Part shown: positions 4,023-8,638 of the stretch, piece after piece
Numbering within the stretch: position 1 is the stretch's first letter
Layout of the letters: each line of letters opens with the position of its first letter
NCBI GenBank assembly: GCA_023484185.1
Contig: JAMDBC010000110.1
Location: forward strand, 1-8,638
Source: Chloroflexota bacterium
Lineage (GTDB): Bacteria; Chloroflexota; Anaerolineae; Anaerolineales; Villigracilaceae
Reading direction: 5' to 3'
DNA length: 8,638 bases
Position numbers and translations under genes: made by a program
The notes under the pieces: model-generated
What the model was told of the DNA's origin: nothing
Seen by the model: the letters and a program-made list of their open reading frames with translations, nothing else
Database searches by the model: none

Positions 4023-6188
4023 ATGACAAAAATTCTAACACGACGCGACTTTCTAAAACTTGGCGGGGCGGCAACGGCAGCACTAGCAGTGGGACAAATG
4101 CTTCAGCCGATGGTGGCGCAGGCGGCGCGTGACGCCGGACAACTTAACGCTGCCGGCGATGGCTACATTCCGAGCATGTGCGAAATGTGCGTCTGGCGCT
4201 GCGGCCTGCTCGCCAAAGTCAAAGATAGCCGTGTCGTCAAACTGGAAGGCAACCCCGATCATCCGCATTCCAAAGGCAAATTGTGTCCGCGCGGCCAGGC
4301 CGGGTTGATGAACACTTACGATCCTGATCGTGTGTTGACCCCGCTCATTCGGGTGGGAAAACGCGGCGAGGGCAAATTCCGCAAAGCATCCTGGGAAGAA
4401 GCGTTGGACCTTGTCGCCAAAAACATGCTCGACATCAAGCAGAAATACGGCCCCGAGGCGATGGTCTTTTCATCCACGCACAACTTATCACAGCCGCTAT
4501 TCGAGAATCTGTTGCAGGCTTTCGGCTCGCCCAACTATGGGACTCAGCGCAGCTTGTGCTTCAATGCCATGATCGTCTCGAACCTAATGACATACGGCAT
4601 GGAAGAACCCAACCGAGATTATAGTAAAGTCGAATACATCATTATGACCGGGCGCAACCTGGCCGAAGCCATCTCCAACTCGGAAACCGGCGAGATGATC
4701 CATGCCATAGACCGTGGAGCCAAGATGGTGGTGCTCGATCCGCGTTTCACCAAGACAGCCGCCAAAGCGACCGAATGGCTGCCCATCCGCCCCGGCACCG
4801 ACCTGGCCTTCCATCTGGCAATGCTCAATGTCGTCATCACCGAAGGCCTTTACAACCACTATTTCGTGGACCAATATACCGTTGGTTTCGATGAGGTCGC
4901 GAACAGCGTCAAACAGTACACACCTGAATGGGCGGCGGGGCTTACCGAAATCCCGGCGGATACCATCCGCCGCATTGCGCGCGAGTTTGCCGCGGCCGCG
5001 TCTTCCGCGCTGGCCCACAACGGGTGGCGTACCTCGAATTTTGTTAATTCATTCCAAACCGAACGCGCCATTGCCATTTTAAATGCCTTGGTCGGTAACT
5101 GGAATACTACAATGTTTCCGGCTGGAAGCGAAGGCGCCGGATTGGGCGCTCCCACCCAGCCAGCTTATCCGCGCGTTTCTGCCTTGCGCCTGGACGGCGT
5201 GCCGTGGAAGTATCCATTCGTTCCGCTCAAGATCGGCGTCTTCCAGCAAATGCGAGACTCAATTGTGGCCCAGGATCCTTATGCCGCACACGGCTGGTTC
5301 ATCTCGCGCCAGAATCCCACCATGTCACTACCCGACCGCAAGAAAACATTGAAAGCCTTCGCCAAGATGGATTTCATCGTCACGGTGGACATCATCATGA
5401 ACGACACTTCCTGGTTCTCGGATGTTGTCCTGCCCGAAGCGTCATATCTGGAACGTTATGATCCACTCAACGTAGTTGGAAACCGTGCCTTTCTGCGCCA
5501 GCCGGTCATCGAAACGCAGGGCGAAGGAAAATCGGCGTTGTGGATTTACAAACAACTCGGCGAACGCTTGGGATTAAGCGACTTCTTCCAGTACAAAGAT
5601 GATGAAGACTATATCACCCAGCAGTTGGCTCCATTAGGCGTATCGCTGGACGCCGTTCGAAGCCGCGGCTATGTGGATTTGCCGGAAAGCAATTCCGACA
5701 TCTACAAGTGGAGCACACCTACTGGAAAGATCGAGCTTAGTTCTGCAACACTCGACAAAGCCGGTTTCGACGGTGTCCCTAAATGGGAAGAGCCGCCCGC
5801 GCCCAAGTCCGGCCAATTCTATCTGCTGACCGGTAAAGATGCCCGCCAGACACAGTTCGGCACACAGAACAACCAGTTGTTGCATAAATATGATGATGTT
5901 CCAGGCTTATGGATAAATGCCAAGACCGCGGCCTCTCAGGGCTTGAAAGATGGCGACATGGTTGAAGTGACCAGCAATGTCGGCCAGATTCACATCAAGC
6001 TGCAGGCCACCCAGGCAATTCGTCCGGATTGCGTCTATATGACCCCCGGCTTCGGCCACCTTTCGAAAGGCTTGACCACAGCCTATGGAATTGGGTCCAG
6101 CTCATCAGACTTGCACGTCACATATACCGATCCGATCAGCGGCGGCCAGGCCCTTAGTCAAACATTTGTAACGGTAAAGAAGGCCTAA
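4023..6188 (+). CDS. Molybdopterin oxidoreductase catalytic subunit, PsrA/PhsA-like, Tat-exported
   Basis: A 721-residue catalytic subunit of a complex iron-sulfur molybdoenzyme, closest in pattern to polysulfide/thiosulfate reductases. It begins with a twin-arginine signal (RRDFLKLGG, 7-15; cleavage probably after AQA at 34), so it works outside the cytoplasm. One [4Fe-4S] site is visible: C53, C56, C60 and C88. TQRSLCFNAM contains C179, the likely molybdenum ligand, a position occupied by cysteine in PsrA/PhsA. The C-terminal molybdopterin-binding domain starts around residue 600 (LLTGKDARQTQFGTQNN) and ends with the DPISGGQALSQTF type of tail. TGGAG lies six bases before the ATG. It is followed after 13 bases by its ferredoxin subunit. 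The substrate (polysulfide, thiosulfate, tetrathionate or another oxyanion) and direction cannot be fixed; the YeeE neighbours suggest a sulfur compound. Confidence 0.88.
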   Translation: MTKILTRRDFLKLGGAATAALAVGQMLQPMVAQAARDAGQLNAAGDGYIPSMCEMCVWRCGLLAKVKDSRVVKLEGNPDHPHSKGKLCPRGQAGLMNTYDPDRVLTPLIRVGKRGEGKFRKASWEEALDLVAKNMLDIKQKYGPEAMVFSSTHNLSQPLFENLLQAFGSPNYGTQRSLCFNAMIVSNLMTYGMEEPNRDYSKVEYIIMTGRNLAEAISNSETGEMIHAIDRGAKMVVLDPRFTKTAAKATEWLPIRPGTDLAFHLAMLNVVITEGLYNHYFVDQYTVGFDEVANSVKQYTPEWAAGLTEIPADTIRRIAREFAAAASSALAHNGWRTSNFVNSFQTERAIAILNALVGNWNTTMFPAGSEGAGLGAPTQPAYPRVSALRLDGVPWKYPFVPLKIGVFQQMRDSIVAQDPYAAHGWFISRQNPTMSLPDRKKTLKAFAKMDFIVTVDIIMNDTSWFSDVVLPEASYLERYDPLNVVGNRAFLRQPVIETQGEGKSALWIYKQLGERLGLSDFFQYKDDEDYITQQLAPLGVSLDAVRSRGYVDLPESNSDIYKWSTPTGKIELSSATLDKAGFDGVPKWEEPPAPKSGQFYLLTGKDARQTQFGTQNNQLLHKYDDVPGLWINAKTAASQGLKDGDMVEVTSNVGQIHIKLQATQAIRPDCVYMTPGFGHLSKGLTTAYGIGSSSSDLHVTYTDPISGGQALSQTFVTVKKA

Positions 6189-6201
6189 GCCAGGAGCCAT
6201 C

Positions 6202-7002
6202 ATGACTGATATTCAGAACATCAAACACAAGGCTTTTCTTTATGATGCCACGCGCTGTATCGACTGCCGCGCCTGTATGATCGCCTGCAGCGTCGAAAAC
6301 AAGATTCCGATGGACAAGACCCGCATCTGGGTGGCCGGTATTGGACTTAAAGGTGAATATCCGAACTTGGACCGCGCTTCGATGGTTTATCACTGTATGC
6401 ACTGCGAAGAACCCGATTGCATGTCGGCTTGCCCGGTGGGCGCTTACAGCAAACGCGAGGACGGTCCGGTGCTTTACAACAAAGATCTATGCATCGGTTG
6501 CCGCTATTGCATGAATGCCTGTCCCTTTGGCGTGCCGCATTTCGACTACGATAAGGGCCTTGTTCAAGGCGCGTTCATAGACAAATGCACCATGTGCCCG
6601 CAGCGAATTGACAACGGCCTGGAACCCGCTTGTGTAGCCACCTGCCCCACAGATGCGCTGATGTTCGGCGAACGCGCCGACTTACTAAAGGAAGCGCACG
6701 CCCGCATCCAGGCTCACCCGGATCGTTACATCAATCATGTTTATGGCGAGACCGAAAACGGCGGCACGTCCTATCTCATTCTCTCGCATGTTCCGTTTAG
6801 CGAACTTGGATTGCCGGACGTTGGCTCCACGCCAGTCAAGAACGTTAGCGAAGCAGTGATGGGTGTCACCATCCCATTTGCGTTGACCTGGGGCGCAGTA
6901 TTGACCGGTGTTTCAGTCGGTGTGCATGCTTACAACCAGAAAAAAGAAACTGCGGCCAAACAACTTGCCGAAGCCGAAAAAACGAAAGAGGAGACCAAAT
7001 GA
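6202..7002 (+). CDS. Four-cluster 4Fe-4S electron-transfer subunit with C-terminal membrane anchor (PsrB/HybA-like)
   Basis: A 266-residue iron-sulfur subunit that passes electrons between the molybdoenzyme and the membrane subunit. Sixteen cysteines form four ferredoxin-type groups: 19/22/25/29, 65/68/73/77, 97/100/103/107 and 129/132/144/148. Unlike PsrB or DmsB it has a single membrane helix (about 217-243) after the ferredoxin domain, a feature of HybA, followed by a lysine-rich tail. No Tat or Sec signal is visible, so it presumably crosses the membrane with the Tat-carrying catalytic subunit; the basic tail fits a cytoplasmic C-terminus. AGGAG precedes the ATG by five bases. Its last four bases overlap the start of the next gene (ATGA), indicating coupled translation. 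Confidence 0.88.
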   Translation: MTDIQNIKHKAFLYDATRCIDCRACMIACSVENKIPMDKTRIWVAGIGLKGEYPNLDRASMVYHCMHCEEPDCMSACPVGAYSKREDGPVLYNKDLCIGCRYCMNACPFGVPHFDYDKGLVQGAFIDKCTMCPQRIDNGLEPACVATCPTDALMFGERADLLKEAHARIQAHPDRYINHVYGETENGGTSYLILSHVPFSELGLPDVGSTPVKNVSEAVMGVTIPFALTWGAVLTGVSVGVHAYNQKKETAAKQLAEAEKTKEETK

Positions 7003-8207
7003 AACTAAAGCTCGTTATCAACCAACGTCTCCGCTTAAGCCCGCTGGTTATGGTATTGCTGACCCTGATGGGCATCGCCTTCGTGGTCGCTATGATCCGT
7101 TACATCTTTGGCATTGGCGCCATCAGCGACTTGAGCAACGCTTATCCGTGGGGCTTTTGGGTCAGCTTCGATTTGTTCACCGGGATCGCAATCAGCAGCG
7201 GCGCGTTTGTCATTACAGCAATGGTATATATCCTCGAACTCGAGCAATTCCGCCCTCTTGTCAGGCCGACTTTGCTCACAGGCCTGCTCGGTTACATCAT
7301 GGAAGTGATCGCTCTCCTTGTGGATTTGGGACATCCGGAACGCATCTGGCACTATTTCATTTACCAGAACTTTACCTCGTTCCTGCTTGCCATCGGCCTT
7401 TACGTGATGATCTATTCAACCATCATGGCGGTTGAGTTTGCTCCGGCTGTTCTCGAAAGATTTGGGCTGCAAAAACCAGCCAATAGAATTAAGCGGTTTA
7501 TGAAACTTTTGGTGATTCTTGGGGCAACCATCTCAACTTTGCATCAAGGCGCTCTCGGCGCGCTGCTATTGATCCAACCGGCAAAGTTAAATCCTTTGTG
7601 GTGGACGCCCATCCTGCCGATATTGTTCTTCATCTCTTCCATTGCCATCGCATTAGGCATGATCATTTTTGAATCATCGCTCAGTTCCCGTTATTTCCAT
7701 CGCGGCCTTGAGATCCATTTACTTGAAAAATTGGGCGTGATCATCCCGTTTGTCCTGGGCATCTATCTGATCGTGCGATTTATCCAACTCGCCCTTGCCA
7801 ATGACCTGCAATATGTGTTCAACAGCGGATTGATGAGCATTCTGTTCTGGACGGAGATCATCCTCGGCTCGGTCATCCCGTTGATCCTGTTCTCGATCAA
7901 GCGGGTGCGCCAGAACACCAATGGACTGCTGATCGGCGCGATCATCTTGTTGGTCGGAATGATTCTCGACCGCTTCAACGTGAGCTGGTTTGCCGTCAAA
8001 CATCCGGATCCAATCACCTACATCCCGACATTCATGGCGAATAATGTGCACTATTTCCCGTCCCTGCCTGAAGTCTCCATTTCACTCGGCATCTTCTCGG
8101 CCGGCATTCTGGCTTTCGGCCTGGCCATCAAGTATCTGCCAATCTTTGAAGATGAAGACGAGCACGGAACGCAGCACAGTCCAGCGCCCAGCGGAGCTAG
8201 CGATTAA
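6999..8207 (+). CDS. HybB/NrfD-family quinone-interacting membrane subunit
   Basis: A 402-residue integral membrane protein with about ten helices (roughly 14-38, 56-78, 91-111, 122-147, 168-192, 203-226, 246-268, 278-299, 306-324, 360-381). The pattern matches the longer HybB branch of the NrfD family rather than eight-helix PsrC: YPWGFWVSFD (49-58), DLGHPERIW (109-117), TLHQGALG (180-187), LDRFNVSW (323-330) and PEVSISLG (357-364). Such subunits exchange electrons with menaquinone and bind no heme. Histidines in the LGHPE and TLHQ motifs and the acidic residues inside helices are candidates for the quinone and proton path. The C-terminus is acidic and polar. GAGGAG lies five bases before the ATG, inside the end of the ferredoxin gene. 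It closes the operon, with a terminator hairpin starting ten bases after the stop. Confidence 0.88.
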   Translation: MKLKLVINQRLRLSPLVMVLLTLMGIAFVVAMIRYIFGIGAISDLSNAYPWGFWVSFDLFTGIAISSGAFVITAMVYILELEQFRPLVRPTLLTGLLGYIMEVIALLVDLGHPERIWHYFIYQNFTSFLLAIGLYVMIYSTIMAVEFAPAVLERFGLQKPANRIKRFMKLLVILGATISTLHQGALGALLLIQPAKLNPLWWTPILPILFFISSIAIALGMIIFESSLSSRYFHRGLEIHLLEKLGVIIPFVLGIYLIVRFIQLALANDLQYVFNSGLMSILFWTEIILGSVIPLILFSIKRVRQNTNGLLIGAIILLVGMILDRFNVSWFAVKHPDPITYIPTFMANNVHYFPSLPEVSISLGIFSAGILAFGLAIKYLPIFEDEDEHGTQHSPAPSGASD

Positions 8208-8217
8208 TTTGAACATG

Positions 8218-8251
8218 ATGAAAACCGCTCCCTTGCAGGAGCGGTTTTCAT
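8218..8251. terminator. Terminator hairpin at the end of the molybdoenzyme operon
   Basis: A perfect 14-bp stem (8218-8231 with 8238-8251) encloses a CTTGCA loop. The GC core CCGCTCC is flanked by AAAA on the left arm and TTTT on the right, so the T-run lies within the stem. This symmetry allows termination in either direction. It starts ten bases after the stop of the HybB-like gene and nine bases before the next gene's -10 box. Confidence 0.85.
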
Positions 8252-8259
8252 CCCTCGAC

Positions 8260-8265
8260 TATAAT
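8260..8265 (+). promoter_or_regulatory. TATAAT -10 box of the cytochrome b gene (probable leaderless start)
   Basis: A perfect TATAAT lies seven bases before the ATG at 8273, and no Shine-Dalgarno-like sequence lies between them. A -10 box at this distance would place the transcription start at or next to the A of the ATG, which means a leaderless mRNA. No convincing -35 box is visible at the usual distance, where the terminator stem lies. Confidence 0.5.
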
Positions 8266-8272
8266 ACCGCTC

Positions 8273-8638
8273 ATGCGCCCAACATTTTTCCATCACCTGC
8301 ACCCGCCGACCATTCCGGCCAAACAATCGCGCTGGCGTTACACCCTTGGCGCGGGCGGCATGGCGGTCTTCCTGGCTTTGGTGTTGGTTACAACCGGCGC
8401 ATTGGAAATGTTCTATTACATTCCCACACCCGATGAAGCGGCGCGTTCAGTGCAGACCATCAGTTATCTCGTGCCGTTCGGCGGATTGCTGCGCAACATT
8501 CATTTCTGGTCGGCGCAGCTTCTGCTGATCGTCAGCGCCGTCCATTTGGCGCGCATCGTTTTCACCGGCTCCTACGCGCCGCCGCGCCGCTTCAATTATT
8601 TACTCGGCCTTGCATTATTTGTTCTTTCAATTCTTCTC
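8273..8638 (+). CDS. Cytochrome b/b6 N-terminal domain protein (3' truncated)
   Basis: The first 122 residues of a b-type cytochrome of quinol-oxidising bc/b6 complexes; the frame is open to the window edge. The N-terminus, FFHHLHPPTIPAKQSRW, precedes a first membrane helix (28-50). YYIPTPDEAARSVQTI and LVPFGGLLRNIHFW follow, as in bacterial cytochrome b. H77 and H91 are separated by 13 residues, matching the paired heme ligands of the second helix; R74 sits just before the first and R94 just after the second. The next His pair should lie beyond the window. The ATG has no ribosome binding site and sits close to a TATAAT box. It is separated from the molybdoenzyme operon by a terminator and is its own unit, probably with Rieske or cytochrome c partners downstream. 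Confidence 0.88.
   Translation, partial: MRPTFFHHLHPPTIPAKQSRWRYTLGAGGMAVFLALVLVTTGALEMFYYIPTPDEAARSVQTISYLVPFGGLLRNIHFWSAQLLLIVSAVHLARIVFTGSYAPPRRFNYLLGLALFVLSILL

Noticed and set aside
4584..5018. Long minus-strand open frame of 144 codons inside the molybdoenzyme gene
   Set aside because: It is a shadow of a well-supported gene, with no Shine-Dalgarno sequence or recognisable domain.

Overview
This window looks like a bacterial chromosome segment of mid GC content. I think an anaerobic or facultative member of Chloroflexota (Anaerolineae-like) is likely, judging from gene content and one apparently leaderless gene, but no marker gene here settles the taxonomy. The main genes form an energy and sulfur (possibly selenium) metabolism cluster.

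Layout. At 2-623 is the end of an iron-sulfur gene group: the C-terminal part of a SufR-like regulator and a SufT/MIP18-like (DUF59) protein, closed by a strong intrinsic terminator (646-674). At 687-806 lies a 120-bp non-coding palindromic element with 16-bp terminal inverted repeats and two hairpins whose loops are complementary. A minus-strand XRE-cupin regulator (808-1431) is divergent from an ArsR-family regulator (1585-1935). The 153-bp gap between them holds both promoters and a TGTGA-N6-TCACA palindrome.

From 1585 to 8207 the genes run in one direction with short gaps: ArsR regulator, membrane-anchored triheme cytochrome c, two half-size YeeE/YedE transporter proteins, a Tat-exported molybdopterin oxidoreductase of the PsrA/PhsA type, a four-cluster ferredoxin subunit and a ten-helix HybB/NrfD quinone-interacting subunit. 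A perfect 14-bp terminator hairpin follows (8218-8251). A separate gene for a b-type cytochrome (bc/b6 N-terminal domain) then starts right behind a TATAAT box and runs off the window.

The most important observation is in the second YeeE half. Its frame (3398-3946) has one in-frame TGA at 3677-3679, exactly where the family has the cysteine of its GYCPGT motif. The frame then stays open and family-like for 88 codons, and a GC-rich stem-loop with a GGU loop starts six bases after the TGA. This is best read as a selenocysteine codon with a bacterial SECIS, so a conventional gene caller would truncate the protein at 93 residues.

Working model (inference): the YeeE pair moves a sulfur or selenium species across the membrane through a thiol/selenol relay. 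The exported molybdoenzyme reduces or oxidises a related sulfur compound outside, exchanging electrons with the quinone pool through its ferredoxin and HybB-like subunits, and possibly with the triheme cytochrome. The ArsR protein is a candidate sensor for the substrate.
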